DNA of 64,000 bases. Source: Bacillus methanolicus (GTDB lineage: Bacteria > Bacillota > Bacilli > Bacillales > Cytobacillaceae). The translations under genes were made by a program, and so were the position numbers. The notes beneath the pieces are model-generated. The model was not told the DNA's origin. It did not search any database and worked only from the letters and a program-made list of their open reading frames with translations. Below are positions 17,994-27,833 of the stretch, in pieces. The stretch is from the NCBI RefSeq assembly GCF_028888695.1, contig NZ_PNFF01000001.1, forward strand, positions 1,125,501 to 1,189,500. Reading direction: 5' to 3'. Position 1 is the first letter of the stretch. Each line of letters begins with the position of its first letter.

Positions 17994-18767
17994 TTATTCA
18001 TCAATCAGACCATCCAAAATTTCAAAAATATGCGGATTACCTGCAAGAACGTAATAACCTTTTTCTTGTTTAACTGCTCTTGATTTCCCTTTTGCTTCAT
18101 TAACCAACAGCATTCCTGCTTCGATGTCCCATGGATTTAATTTTAACTCCCAGTATCCGTCGAAACGGCCGGCTGCAACTTGACACAAATCATAAGCAGC
18201 ACTTCCAGTTCTGCGAATATCCCTAACTTTTGTAACCACATTCACAAAATGTCGGACATTATTGTTCGGGTCTGTTGCCCGGTCATAAGGAAAACCTGTC
18301 GTCACAACGGACTGATTCAATTTTTCTCTTGATGATACTTGAATCGGCCGACCGTTTAAGAATGCACCCTGACCTTTCACCGCTTCATAAAGCTCGTCTA
18401 ATGCCGGAACATAGACAACGCCGATCACTGTGTCACCGTTTTGTTGTACGGCAATGGAAATACAAAAAAGCGGAAAACCGTGCGCATAATTCGTTGTACC
18501 ATCAATCGGATCAATCACCCACTTATATCCTTCTTCCCCATTATGTATACCCGATTCTTCCGTCAAAATCGAATGACCGGGATAATGTTGACGAATCTTA
18601 TTTAAAAGAAAGTTTTCTGTCCAGATGTCCATTTCGGTGACAAGGTCAATCGCCGCACTTTTTTCATTGATTTTTCCAGGTTGATCCTGCCGGCGTAATT
18701 GTTCTTCACCCGCTTCTTTGACCCATTGTTTAATATGCTGGAGAATTTGGTTCCATTCGAGTTGCAT
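17994..18767 (-). CDS. Inositol-monophosphatase-family phosphatase
   Basis: 257-residue metal-dependent sugar phosphatase fold: TEESG, WVIDPIDGTTNYAHGFP (metal-binding DPIDGTT) and LNPWDIEAGMLLVNEAKG (WDxAAG-type). The family removes phosphate from inositol-1-phosphate, PAP or related substrates with Mg2+. Start ATG 18767 is preferred to the further upstream candidate at 18806 because AAAGGA precedes it by nine bases. It appears monocistronic. B. subtilis YktC is the closest functional analogue; the true substrate is not evident. Confidence 0.85.
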   Translation of the reverse strand: MQLEWNQILQHIKQWVKEAGEEQLRRQDQPGKINEKSAAIDLVTEMDIWTENFLLNKIRQHYPGHSILTEESGIHNGEEGYKWVIDPIDGTTNYAHGFPLFCISIAVQQNGDTVIGVVYVPALDELYEAVKGQGAFLNGRPIQVSSREKLNQSVVTTGFPYDRATDPNNNVRHFVNVVTKVRDIRRTGSAAYDLCQVAAGRFDGYWELKLNPWDIEAGMLLVNEAKGKSRAVKQEKGYYVLAGNPHIFEILDGLIDE

Positions 18768-19044
18768 CGAAAACAATCCTTTCGTATTTGTTTTTTGTGC
18801 AGACAAGGAAATAGCTTGATAAAGACAAACATACGCATTTTATCTTCTTTTCCTAGTCTATCAGAATATTCGAATTACCGATACGTTTCATGAACAAAAA
18901 ATATCTTAGAGCAGCTTATAAACTCTAAAATGCCTGTTGAATGATGTGATAAAAACAAATTAACGCATGCTTTCATATCCTTTCTATTGAAATGAGAGAG
19001 GATTCCTAAACGTTTTCTCCTAAATACAAAAAGGGTCAAAAACT

Positions 19045-19085
19045 AAAAAAGACTGTGAGATATAGTTTTCTCACAGTCTTTTTTT
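19045..19085. terminator. Bidirectional terminator after the PfpI gene
   Basis: Perfect 11-bp stem AAGACTGTGAG/CTCACAGTCTT with a ten-base loop, flanked by A-run and T-run so it can work on either strand. It terminates the minus-strand PfpI-like gene that ends at 19092. Confidence 0.9.
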
Positions 19086-19091
19086 ATCTAT

Positions 19092-19664
19092 TTAAACATT
19101 CGCTGTCTCTTTTGCATACAAAAGTTTAAAGAATTCTTTCATAAAACCAGGTAAATCCGGCCAAGCATGCCCTGAAACAATATTACCATCAACATGTAAC
19201 ATTTTTTCAATATAAGTTGCTCCGGAAGCCTCTACTTCAGGACGACAAGCATTATATGCAGTCAATTCTCTACCTTTAATGTACTGACGAACCGTAGTTA
19301 GAACAAGCTGCCCATGGCAGATGACGCCAAGCGGCTTATTTTCCTTTAGAAAATGAGCTGCAATTTCTTGCACTTTTGTATTCAAACGAATGTATTCAGG
19401 TGCACGTCCACCAGGTATAATTAGACCGTCAAAATCTGCAGGGTTAATTTCATCAACAGAGGCATGAGACTCAATTATATACCCCCATTTTTCTGTGTAG
19501 GTTTCCATTTCCGGAATGAAATCGTGAATAACTGTTTGAAGCTTTTTTTTCACCGGTGAAGCGATCGTGCAATTGATATTTTCTTCAAGACAACGGTAGT
19601 AAGGATAAAATACTTCCAAAGCCTCTACAGCGTCACCTGCTAAAATTAGAACATTTTTACTCAT
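19092..19664 (-). CDS. DJ-1/PfpI-family protein
   Basis: 190-residue class-I glutamine-amidotransferase-like fold: VLILAGDAVEALEVFYP at the N-terminus, FDGLIIPGGRAPEY, and the nucleophile elbow VICHGQL with Cys116-His117. Members act as intracellular proteases, glyoxalase/deglycase enzymes or chaperones; which applies here cannot be read from sequence. It starts behind AAGGTGAT, has its own terminator, and seems monocistronic. The 330 bp upstream (19665-19994) hold only AT-rich promoter DNA with no clear element. Confidence 0.87.
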   Translation of the reverse strand: MSKNVLILAGDAVEALEVFYPYYRCLEENINCTIASPVKKKLQTVIHDFIPEMETYTEKWGYIIESHASVDEINPADFDGLIIPGGRAPEYIRLNTKVQEIAAHFLKENKPLGVICHGQLVLTTVRQYIKGRELTAYNACRPEVEASGATYIEKMLHVDGNIVSGHAWPDLPGFMKEFFKLLYAKETANV

Positions 19665-19994
19665 CCTTAATCACCTTTCCTTCATTGAATTTATTTCAAA
19701 AACGCAGATGCATTCCTGAAACCACCATAATCTCATTACGGAGCTGGCTTCTTTGGCAGAAGGCAGATTAAAACCTGCTTCTAGGAAACTTTAATACATT
19801 TTTTAATTAAACTGAAACCTCCTTTTTGTATATAATACTAAATTTTCTAAATATTTAAAATAAAAATGAATAATAAAAAGCATCTTAGAGATACAAAAAA
19901 ATAATTGCATCCTAATTGACGCTAGGACAACTGCATATTATAATCCTAGTAAACCGATAAGATTTATAAAAATATTTTAGGAAGGGTGACGGTA

Positions 19995-20579
19995 ATGAGC
20001 GAAATTTTGAAAGAAGTGTTGGCTGCGAATGATACATATGCTGCTGATTTCGGGGATAAAGGGAATCTGGCGATGCCACCGAAACGTCGATTTGCGATTT
20101 TGACCTGCATGGACGCGCGCCTCGATCCTGCCAAGTTCGCCGGACTTGCAGAAGGTGATGCTCATGTGATTCGAAATGCCGGAGGCCGGGCAAGCGACGA
20201 TGCGATTCGTTCCCTAATCATATCCTACAAGTTGTTGGGAACTCGGGAATGGTTTGTTATTCATCATACCGATTGCGGGATGGAGACGTTTACCAATGAA
20301 GTGATCCGCGATTTACTTGCCAACAGTTTGGAAACAGCCGAGTTCGATGGGGATAAATGGCGAGACGTTGGAAAAGGGCCCGGTTCCAGAGCGGGAGAAT
20401 ACATTGAATTCTTGACGATCAACAATCTTGAACAGAGTGTTATCGACGATGTTGAACGGATCCGTTTCCATCCTCTTGTTCCAAAAAACATTGCGATCTA
20501 CGGTTATATATACGATGTGAAAAGCGGTCGTCTGATTGAAGTGCCTGAAGCTAACCGAATTGGCCGGGCAGCCATCTGA
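19995..20579 (+). CDS. Beta-class carbonic anhydrase
   Basis: 194-residue beta-carbonic anhydrase, interconverting CO2 and bicarbonate. Zinc ligands are Cys38, His91 and Cys94 (TCMDARLD and HHTDCGM), with the Asp40-Arg42 dyad. GGAAGG precedes ATG 19995 by a proper distance, so GTG 19986 is rejected as start. Base composition is somewhat richer in GC than the neighbours, which might reflect acquisition. A strong terminator follows. It is probably a single-gene unit. Confidence 0.9.
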   Translation: MSEILKEVLAANDTYAADFGDKGNLAMPPKRRFAILTCMDARLDPAKFAGLAEGDAHVIRNAGGRASDDAIRSLIISYKLLGTREWFVIHHTDCGMETFTNEVIRDLLANSLETAEFDGDKWRDVGKGPGSRAGEYIEFLTINNLEQSVIDDVERIRFHPLVPKNIAIYGYIYDVKSGRLIEVPEANRIGRAAI

Positions 20580-20651
20580 TCTTTCGTTCATTTATTGTCT
20601 GTACAAATCGAAACTATGATTTTGAATTATTCTTATTAGCTCACCACGAAC

Positions 20652-20677
20652 AAAACCGGGCGGATGCCCGGTTTTTT
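20652..20677 (+). terminator. Terminator after carbonic anhydrase
   Basis: Ten-base stem AAAACCGGGC/GCCCGGTTTT with a GGAT loop, followed by further T. It is very stable and can also serve the minus-strand EamA gene on the other side. Confidence 0.92.
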
Positions 20678-20724
20678 CGCCAGGATATTAAGAATTATGA
20701 TCGGCTTTCGAAGCGAAAAATATG

Positions 20725-21624
20725 TTAATTAACTTTGGGAGATGTTTTTGAAGACAGTAATACACCAATAATAACAATACAGCCGCCGATAATTTGATAC
20801 CACAACAATGATTCTTTTGTAAACGTTGTTGCAAATAAGGCTGCGAAAACTGGGAGCAAGTTTAGAAAAATACCTGATTTTGCTGCTCCCACGATCGATA
20901 CCCCTGAATTCCATGAAAGGAACGCAACAATTGAAGCTAAAATTCCTACATAGAACAAAATTAGAATTGAATTAGGTGTAAATAAAACAGAAACACCTGG
21001 CTGGTTAAGTTCAAACATGCTTAATGGAAACAGTATGATGACCCCTAAAAAGGAAGTGACATATAACGTCGTGAAGGCTGGCAAGATTGTTGAATATTTT
21101 TTTATGATGATCGAATATAAACTCCAGCAGATAACTGCAACCAAAACGAATAGATCGCCCATATTAAAAGAGAGGGTCTCTAATGATTCTATCGATCCTT
21201 TTGAAAGAATAAAAACAATTCCTAAAATAGAGAGGCCGATCCCGGCTGCCTGGATAAGTGAGAGCCTTTCTTTTAGAATGAAAACAGAAAAAACAGCGAT
21301 AAACATCGGAGTCGTTGAATTTACTACGGACGCATTTATGGACGTAGTATAATGTAAGGCAAAATAAATGATCGTATTATATCCTGAAATTCCAGTAACC
21401 GTTAAAAAAAGGAGAACCCATTTATGGCTCCAGAGAATTTTCAGGTCTGCTTTCAATTTTTTGATGAGAAACGGAGTCAGAAACAAAAAAGCGATCAGCC
21501 ACCTTAGCAAAGAAAAAGTAATGGGTGGCAAGTAATCTCCTGCGATACGTCCTATAACAAAATTCCCGCCCCATATCATATTGGCTAAAACAAGAAGGAT
21601 GTAAGCATATTTTTTGCTAATCAT
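20725..21624 (-). CDS. EamA-family drug/metabolite transporter
   Basis: About 299 residues with ten predicted membrane helices in two EamA repeats: the first begins YILLVLANMIWGGNFVIGR, the second GDLFVLVAVICWSLYSIIIKK. ATG 21624 lies eight bases after AGAGGT and gives the canonical N-terminus MISKKYAYILL; the longer frame to 21678 has no support. Exports or exchanges small metabolites; substrate not predictable. Confidence 0.87.
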   Translation of the reverse strand: MISKKYAYILLVLANMIWGGNFVIGRIAGDYLPPITFSLLRWLIAFLFLTPFLIKKLKADLKILWSHKWVLLFLTVTGISGYNTIIYFALHYTTSINASVVNSTTPMFIAVFSVFILKERLSLIQAAGIGLSILGIVFILSKGSIESLETLSFNMGDLFVLVAVICWSLYSIIIKKYSTILPAFTTLYVTSFLGVIILFPLSMFELNQPGVSVLFTPNSILILFYVGILASIVAFLSWNSGVSIVGAAKSGIFLNLLPVFAALFATTFTKESLLWYQIIGGCIVIIGVLLSSKTSPKVN

Positions 21625-22130
21625 GTTTGTTAACCTCTTCTCTTTGTTTCTTGCAGAATCTCTTAAAAAATTCATCATATTTTTCTACCATTTTTCATAT
21701 CAAACTTCATCTCTAACTTTGTCTTACTCCATCATTATTTTCGTTCCTTGAAATTACTTGCTTTTTACAAAAGAAATAAGCGGCCAATATTGCCGCTGTA
21801 TAGTTGCTATCAGGAAGATTCTAATTCACAATACCAATTCTTTAGAATCTATAATAATGAAACCCCATACAAAATAACGGGCATCATTCCACATGTTTTT
21901 AATTCCATTCAGTATCATCCAATCCTATTATTTTCTTTTTAAAATTTAGTGATACGAAAGATTTTCATGATCAAATAATAGCACAAACTGGAATCGATAA
22001 GTATAGAAAGATTTGTAATAAACTATTCTTATGATCCTCCTATGCTTTATAGTGAAAAAGGTATTGGTAACATCCAGTACTTTAATTATTAAACAAATAG
22101 CTTGCATTTAACAAGTTCAATGACCATATA

Positions 22131-22233
22131 AAAAAGGGACAGACCCCTCCAATACAACATATAGATTAACACAACTATTCTATATATTGTCATCTTCGGA
22201 GGGAGTCAGACCCTTATAAGTCTGCCCTTTTTT
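22131..22233. repeat. Dispersed hairpin repeat, copy B (minus orientation)
   Basis: The reverse complement of 22136-22217 aligns over 82 bases with 52886-52967, including the shared blocks ATAAGGGTCTGACTCCCTCC and ATGACAATATATAGAAT and ending GTATTGG..GGTCTG.CCC. Outer arms AAAAAGGGACAGAC and GTCTGCCCTTTTTTT pair, so transcripts from either strand could form a long stem, perhaps acting as a terminator for the yfnA remnant. Apart from this repeat the stretch 21679-22266 holds nothing I can name. Confidence 0.85.
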
Positions 22234-22266
22234 TCAAGACAGCACGATCATTTCAATTAGGTATCT

Positions 22267-23660
22267 TTAATGATCACTTTGCGCTAAGTTGCTCTTTCTC
22301 TTACCGTATAATACATAAATAACAAAACCTAGAATCATCCAAACGAAGAAGCGAATCCAAGTAATTTAGGCAAACTGATAATCAGGTAGATTGAAAAACC
22401 AATTCCAATCAAAGGTATTACCGGAACAAATGGTGTTTTAAAAGTTCTTTTGAGTTCTGGCCGTTTTACTCTGAGCACGATGATGGATGAACAAATTAAG
22501 ATAAACGCCGACAGAGTTCCGATGTTAACTAGTTCGGCTACTTCGCTTATAGGGGTAACCCCTGAGACAATAGCAGTAATAACTCCAATAATTAAGGTTG
22601 GACGGTATGGTGTTTTATATTTATGGTGAACCTTCATAAACCATTTTGGCAATAAACCGTCGCGGCTCATGGCAAACCATATGCGTGAACCGGCGAGCAT
22701 AAAAGAAAATAGAACAGACAGAATACCTGCAATAGCAGCAGATATGATCAAAGTGATCCAGTTCAAGCCGACATCACTAAATACTTTGGCTACCGGCGCC
22801 GCATTATTGAGTGTATGATACGGTGCCATACCTGTTATAACGAGAGACATCCCGACATACAGGCATAACGCGATAAGCAAAGAAACGACGACAGCTCTCG
22901 GCAGATCACGCTGCGGATTTTTCGCCTCTTCTGCCGCTGTAGTCAAGGTGTCATAGCCAAATACTGCAAAAAATACGAGGGCTGCCCCGCTCATTACACC
23001 ATCAAAACCAAAAGGCATAAAAGGATGCCAGTTAGCTGTATCAACAAAGAAACTTCCTACAGCAATCACTACCAAAATAATGCTTAACTTAATGACAACC
23101 ATTAGGTTATTAAATTTAGAACCCCATTCGATACCTACGTAAAGCAAACCAGCAATGGCAAGACTGACAATCATTGCAATCAAGTCTACTTTGTGACCAG
23201 CTCCTGTACCCGGAGCACCTTGTGCCCATACAGGAATGTGTATTCCAATTTGTTGAAGAATTTCTTGCATGTAACCAGACCATCCAATGGCTACAACGGC
23301 GACAACTAATGTATATTCGAGTAATAAATCCCATCCAATGAGCCATGCTGCTAATTCTCCTAGTACAGCATAACTATAAGTGTAAGCGCTTCCTTAGACA
23401 GGTATTAAACCGGCAAATTCAGCATAACACAGTGCTGCTGCTGCACTAGCCAGTCCGGCAATAATGAATGATAAGGTTACTGCAGGTCCCGAATGTTCAG
23501 CAGCTGCTACGCCGGTCAATACGAAGATACCTACACCAATAATACCACCTAAACCAATCGCGGTAAGTTGCCATAATCCTAATACTCGTTTTAACCCGGT
23601 GTTCTTCGCACCTTCCCGTTGCAATTGATCAATCGATTTTTTTCTGAAAAAAGCATTCAT
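22267..23660 (-). pseudogene. YfnA-like amino-acid permease, two inactivating lesions
   Basis: An APC-family permease that begins normally with a ribosome site AAAGGAGG (ATG 23660) and LGGIIGVGIFVLTGVAAAEHSGPA. It meets an in-frame TAA at 23394-23396 where relatives read Ser in PVSGSAYTYSYA; TCA to TAA explains it. The same frame then continues for 353 codons. Near 22358-22370 a one-base shift occurs: the other frame goes on as TWIRFFVWMILGFVIYVLYG to a stop at 22267. With both lesions corrected the protein would be about 464 residues and twelve helices. Confidence 0.92.
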
Positions 23661-23812
23661 AGATGTCCTCCTTTTTGTAAGCGTTTAAAATCTGAAAGAA
23701 AAAAAGTTAAGATTATTTTAGCATAATGTCGTCTGTTGAAAAAGTAGAATTAATATCCAATATTATGAATAAAGATACAAATTGAACTTGCAACATATAT
23801 TTTAATTGACAA

Positions 23813-23843
23813 TAGAAAAGACCGGCGAAATTTCCAACCGGTC
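23813..23843 (-). terminator. Terminator after the SRPBCC gene
   Basis: GACCGG/CCGGTC stem with a 12-base loop, running into TTTTC on the minus strand, 83 bp beyond the stop of the SRPBCC gene. Confidence 0.75.
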
Positions 23844-23925
23844 CATTTCATAAATTTAATAAAAATGTTGATACTCCAACTTCCGTGGGCATCGAAATGA
23901 TTTTTTAATAAAAAAATTATTTCAA

Positions 23926-24381
23926 TCAAGCTTTCACTTTCTTATCGGCTGCTATTTTTTCAGCTACGGCTTCTGTTAACTCTTTCGCTGTTTGCGGAAT
24001 GTATGATTTGAGAAGCCCGTTTGCCACCGGTCCTTTCAATCCTTTTGCTGTAATATCAAGGCAGCCGGTCATTCTCGTGAGATTGGCACTAAGTGCTTCC
24101 GCTTTGAAAAATCCGCCTCCGATGAAGTTCTCATTTAAACCTGTTAAATCAAATACTACTTCAGTTGGCTCCTTCCAATCCGTAATGTCTACTTTCATAC
24201 TAATCTCTTTTTTCATAATTCCGAGGTCGCCTACAAACGTCCACGTTGACTGCCGGTCATTCAGGATTTCATGGATCATGTATCCCGGCACTAGCGGTGC
24301 CCATTTATCCAATCGACTTACAAAATCCCAAACATCTTGAATTGGCACAGGAATGTCTATAAAATGTACACCATTTGGCAT
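23926..24381 (-). CDS. SRPBCC/CoxG-like lipid-binding fold protein
   Basis: 151-residue START-like protein: the N-terminal IDIPVPIQDVWDFVSRLDKWAPLVPGY and FVGDLGIMKKEISMKVDITDW match the SRPBCC/CoxG family, whose members bind hydrophobic ligands or act as accessory factors. The C-terminal basic helix (KELTEAVAEKIAADKKVKA) is typical of the CoxG subset. Starts after GAGAGGGG, ends with its own terminator. No CO-dehydrogenase genes are nearby, so the specific role is unknown. Confidence 0.78.
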   Translation of the reverse strand: MPNGVHFIDIPVPIQDVWDFVSRLDKWAPLVPGYMIHEILNDRQSTWTFVGDLGIMKKEISMKVDITDWKEPTEVVFDLTGLNENFIGGGFFKAEALSANLTRMTGCLDITAKGLKGPVANGLLKSYIPQTAKELTEAVAEKIAADKKVKA

Positions 24382-24484
24382 TTGTTATTCCCCTCTCTTT
24401 GGTAAAAGTATTCAAAACAAACTATGTGTATAGACTTGTCTCTTAGTACCAAAATTTTGAGCGGGGAAATGTTTTAATCTAATC

Positions 24485-24838
24485 CCGACAGAAGTCTCGC
24501 ACTTCAAGGAATGAGAAGGGCTTTAGCCCAATGAGTAAGTGGTAGATGAATGTCGGTTAGCGTAAGCCAAAATATTTCTAAAAATAGAACAAATGAGCTA
24601 TAATATATATAATGTTCTTTGATAACTGGATTTTTGGGGTTGCATGGAGAAATCAAATGCGAAAACCATGCTATATCCTTCCATGCGTAAAATATCCAAG
24701 GTACAAAAGAACTTCCGATTTGCCGGACATCTACCGCTGGAACAGCGGGAAGTAACGCTCAGGGAGATGAAAGGTTGCTTTCGTCGTGGAACTGAGAAGC
24801 CACCACTTCAATCGTTAGCTAAGTGGGGATAGTTCACT
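24485..24838 (+). mobile_element. Remnant of an IS200/IS605-type tnpB element
   Basis: A 62-codon open frame (24644-24832) contains KISKVQKNFRFAGHLPLEQREVTLREMK and ends GTEKPPL near a hairpin CCACCACTT..AAGTGGGG, resembling the C-terminus and right end of TnpB elements. A second structured block at 24485-24556 has an outer stem CCGACA/TGTCGG, a middle ACTT/AAGT and an inner GGGCT/AGCCC, of the kind seen at such right ends. The catalytic domain is absent, so this is a dead remnant. The assignment rests on pattern recognition only. Confidence 0.5.
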
Positions 24839-25199
24839 TAAACAACCGTACCACACTGTCTAAGACTTTTTGATCCTCAACCGACATCTTTTTTGGTTTT
24901 AAAGGAGAAACGGTTGGAACATCTTTTTGTTCAATCGATAAAATTTCAAGATAAAAAGGAAGAGATTCGCGGTTCCCATCTAAATATCCTCTCAAAATTT
25001 TCATTTTTTTGATCGAACCTGTTATTTTTCCATCGTAATCCCATTTGATTTCGTTCTTATATTTTTTGTCTATCCTTTCCTTTAGGCCGAGCGCTTCAGA
25101 AACTGCTTCTTCTGGAGTACGGAAGAAAGAATCCGATCTCTTAATCCCCCTCTTTTTGATCCCGTCGCCTGCTTTTGCTTGGTATAACTTTATTGTCAC
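24834..25199 (-). CDS. Hypothetical protein, about 121 aa
   Basis: Not recognised. It is small, basic and soluble, with no membrane segment or cysteine motif. Contains GIKRSDSFFRTPEEAVSEALGLKERI and ends in SVEDQKVLDSVVRLFK. GTG 25199 is placed eight bases after AAAGGA; ATG 25208 overlaps that site and is less likely. The 3' end abuts the tnpB remnant. The product could be a stress or DNA-binding accessory protein, but nothing proves it. Confidence 0.55.
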   Translation of the reverse strand: MTIKLYQAKAGDGIKKRGIKRSDSFFRTPEEAVSEALGLKERIDKKYKNEIKWDYDGKITGSIKKMKILRGYLDGNRESLPFYLEILSIEQKDVPTVSPLKPKKMSVEDQKVLDSVVRLFK

Positions 25200-25208
25200 A
25201 TTGGTCAT

Positions 25209-25686
25209 CCTTTCTCTTGGTCCTTATACTCCTGGAATGGATTTGATGGAACAATGAATCAAAACATCACAATGAACAACGAATTGAATCATTCTCTTCT
25301 AGTATACCCTTCATTTCCAGTTGCTACCACTATTAAATGAAAAGAATAAGAAAAAGCGAAAAATTAAACAGAGTTAGAATTTGAAATGTAGACGCTTCCG
25401 AGATTATTGGATTCATCAAAATCAATAAAATTTCATAAACCAAACATATAAGCTACATATAAAATAATTTCTTGGAAAATGTAATAGATCGTTGAAATTA
25501 AGTAATAAATTATTTTCTAAGAAATTCCTTGCTTTTATTTGATTAGGCTGATACACTTAAGTTAATTATTTTTGTTCGGATAAACTTAAAGAAAGACTTT
25601 CTATAAAAGGGGTTTCGTCTTGAAGGATTATGTTTGAGCAAGGATAGTAATATACAATCGTGGAACATCCACGCAGGAGGCTCATT
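25209..25686. other. Intergenic region and cold-shock gene leader
   Basis: AT-rich 478 bp with no credible coding frame. The last 100-150 bases probably hold the csp promoter and its untranslated leader, as long structured leaders are usual for cold-shock genes. No inverted repeat or known riboswitch is apparent. Confidence 0.5.
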
Positions 25687-25884
25687 ATGGTTCAAGGTAA
25701 AGTTAAATGGTTTAATGCTGAAAAAGGTTTCGGTTTTATCGAAGTAGAAGGTGGCGAAGATGTATTTGTACACTTTTCTGCAATTCAAGGCGATGGCTTC
25801 AAATCACTTGAGGAAGGTCAAACAGTTACTTTTAATATCGAGCAAGGCGCTCGCGGCCCACAAGCTGCTAACGTTCAAAAGTAA
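25687..25884 (+). CDS. csp: Cold-shock protein (CspB/CspD type)
   Basis: 65-residue single-domain RNA chaperone. RNP1 is KGFGFIEV and RNP2 is VFVHFSAI; the N-terminus is [17 protein letters not shown] 25687 follows AGGAGG by six bases. It melts mRNA structure at low temperature and acts as transcription antiterminator. A strong terminator follows, so it is a single-gene unit. Together with des-desKR and ydjO it is the third cold-related locus in the window. Confidence 0.96.
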   Translation: MVQGKVKWFNAEKGFGFIEVEGGEDVFVHFSAIQGDGFKSLEEGQTVTFNIEQGARGPQAANVQK

Positions 25885-25900
25885 TTTGAGCTTAGTTTGC

Positions 25901-25930
25901 AAAGGACTCTATTTTTTAGAGTCCTTTTTT
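25901..25930 (+). terminator. Terminator of the cold-shock gene
   Basis: Ten-base stem AAGGACTCTA/TAGAGTCCTT with a T-rich loop and a closing T-run, 18 bp after the csp stop. Confidence 0.92.
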
Positions 25931-26205
25931 GATGTTATTTTGAAAGTACAAATTTGTTAAAGCAGAAGAATGTCTTAGATTCGTTACGTTGTCTCAATGA
26001 TTATTTTTTTCGTAAAAAGAGCCGTTTTTTAGCTTATAAATGATGGGTTTTATCGATCGAGAGTGCTAATTTATTCCTTTTTCGTACTTTTTCTTGTCTC
26101 ATTTTCCTTGTTCATCACTTGATTGGATGATAAAATTTAAGCCGGTTCAAGATGTTTTCATTCTATCAATTCTTTCTTTGAATCGTTCAAGTTCTAAATC
26201 GAAAA

Positions 26206-27570
26206 TCATTTTTCCGTAACCTCTTTGATCGATTTGTACAGAATATCCAGCATGGAGTCTAACTCCTCTACGGTTGAAGCAAGCGGCGGCATGAAGACGA
26301 CAACATTTCCAAGCGGTCGAATGAGCATACCTAATTCCCTGGCTCGCCTGCACACTCGGACCCCTATCCGATCAGACCATTTATAAGGTTCCTTTGTATT
26401 GCGATCGACGACAAGCTCAAGTCCAATCATAAATCCTTTTTGTCGAATATCACCGACATGGCGTAGCTGGCGGAATTCTTGCAAGCGATTAGCGATGTAT
26501 TGAGAGTTTCGTTCAACTTCGTGAATGAGATTCTTTTTCTCTATTAAATCAATATTCGCAATGGCTACAGCACAGCCTAGTTGGTTCCCGGTGTAGCTAT
26601 GGCCGTGGAAAAACGTCTTTAACTCTTCATAGTCTCCTAGAAAAGCTTCATAAATATCATCCGTTGTTACCGTGATGGCCACCGGAAGATAACCGCCTGT
26701 AAGGCCTTTTCCGGCTGTCAAAATATCAGGTGTAACCTCCTCATGGTTGCACGCGAATAAACGGCCAGTACGTCCGAACCCCGTTGCTACTTCATCGGCG
26801 ATCATCAAAACATTGTATTTCGAACATAATTCACGCACACCGCGCAAGTACCCTTCCGGCATGACAATAATTCCACTTGCTCCTTGAACGATCGGTTCGA
26901 TGATCAATGCCGCTGTTTCTTGATGATAAGCTTGAAGTGTTTTTTCCAGTTCGGATAGGAAAAACTTTGTTTGCTCTTGTTCATCCCCTTCAATCGGAGA
27001 ACGGTATACATATGGATAAGGAACTTTTATTGAACCGAAAAGTAAATTCGAATAAGCTTTATGATAAATATCAATTGCTCCAACAGATACGGCGCCAATC
27101 GTGTCTCCATGATAAGCTTCCTTCATTGTAATAAAGCGCTGTTTCTGCGGTTGACCTTTATGCTGCCAGTACTGAAAGGCCATCTTAATAGCAATCTCGA
27201 CAGCGGTTGCACCGGAATCAGAGTAAAAGACTTTAGCCAAACCTGGTGGCATTAATTGAATGAGTTTCTCAGCGAGAAGAATGGCCGGTATATTAGCCAT
27301 ACCAAGCAATGTAGAATGAGCAATTTTATCCAATTGATCCCGGATTGCCTGATCTAGCTCCGGTACACGGTGACCATGTACATTCAGCCAAATGGAAGAT
27401 ACACCATCCCAATACTCGTTGCCTTGGACATCGCGAAGCTTCCGGCCATCTCCGCTGGCAATGATGACCGGATCGTCCTCTATATACTCTTTCATCTGTG
27501 TAAAAGGGTGCCACAAGTAACGCTTATTTTTTTCGGCAAGTTCATCGTAACTAAGCGTTTCTCCTGTCAT
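26206..27570 (-). CDS. bioA: Adenosylmethionine-8-amino-7-oxononanoate aminotransferase
   Basis: 454-residue class-III PLP aminotransferase that converts KAPA to 7,8-diaminopelargonate in biotin synthesis. Landmarks: [11 protein letters not shown] at the N-terminus, [58 protein letters not shown], and the PLP lysine in [16 protein letters not shown] 27570 lies after AGGAGTG; the upstream in-frame codons to 27606 cross the operator. A perfect BirA-type operator lies 22-60 bp upstream, so biotin represses it. It stands alone, away from bioB and bioYD. Confidence 0.95.
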   Translation of the reverse strand: MTGETLSYDELAEKNKRYLWHPFTQMKEYIEDDPVIIASGDGRKLRDVQGNEYWDGVSSIWLNVHGHRVPELDQAIRDQLDKIAHSTLLGMANIPAILLAEKLIQLMPPGLAKVFYSDSGATAVEIAIKMAFQYWQHKGQPQKQRFITMKEAYHGDTIGAVSVGAIDIYHKAYSNLLFGSIKVPYPYVYRSPIEGDEQEQTKFFLSELEKTLQAYHQETAALIIEPIVQGASGIIVMPEGYLRGVRELCSKYNVLMIADEVATGFGRTGRLFACNHEEVTPDILTAGKGLTGGYLPVAITVTTDDIYEAFLGDYEELKTFFHGHSYTGNQLGCAVAIANIDLIEKKNLIHEVERNSQYIANRLQEFRQLRHVGDIRQKGFMIGLELVVDRNTKEPYKWSDRIGVRVCRRARELGMLIRPLGNVVVFMPPLASTVEELDSMLDILYKSIKEVTEK

Positions 27571-27591
27571 ATATGTACTCACTCCTGATTT

Positions 27592-27630
27592 TATATTGTT
27601 AACCACAAAGTAATGAAGGTTAACAATATA
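27592..27630 (-). promoter_or_regulatory. BirA operator upstream of bioA
   Basis: Perfect inverted repeat TATATTGTTAACC / GGTTAACAATATA with a 13-base spacer. The core TTGTTAACC-N13-GGTTAACAA matches the biotin-repressor operator pattern of Firmicutes. It overlaps the expected promoter position of bioA. Confidence 0.93.
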
Positions 27631-27770
27631 AATGATACCAAAAGATTATAATCTCTACAATTTAAAATCTTTAGTTGATAAAACTTAACCCATTCCTCCG
27701 CTTCTTGCAAAAGATGTATTCCCGGACATTGTTTTCAAATACCCTTCAACTTATTTTTTCATGTGAATCA

Positions 27771-27825
27771 AAAAAAATCCCCTGATAAAAGCAATTGCAA
27801 CTGCAACACTCATATCAGGAGATTA
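27771..27825 (-). terminator. Terminator downstream of the yfnA-like pseudogene
   Basis: AATCTCCTGATA pairs with TATCAGGGGATT around a 26-base loop and runs into eight T on the minus strand. It follows the original yfnA stop at 27834 rather than the premature amber codon. Confidence 0.75.
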
Positions 27826-27833
27826 ATAATCAG

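Noticed and set aside
22131-22233. Riboswitch-like element downstream of the EamA gene
   Set aside because: Its twin at 52.9 kb and its self-complementary ends show it is a dispersed repeat.
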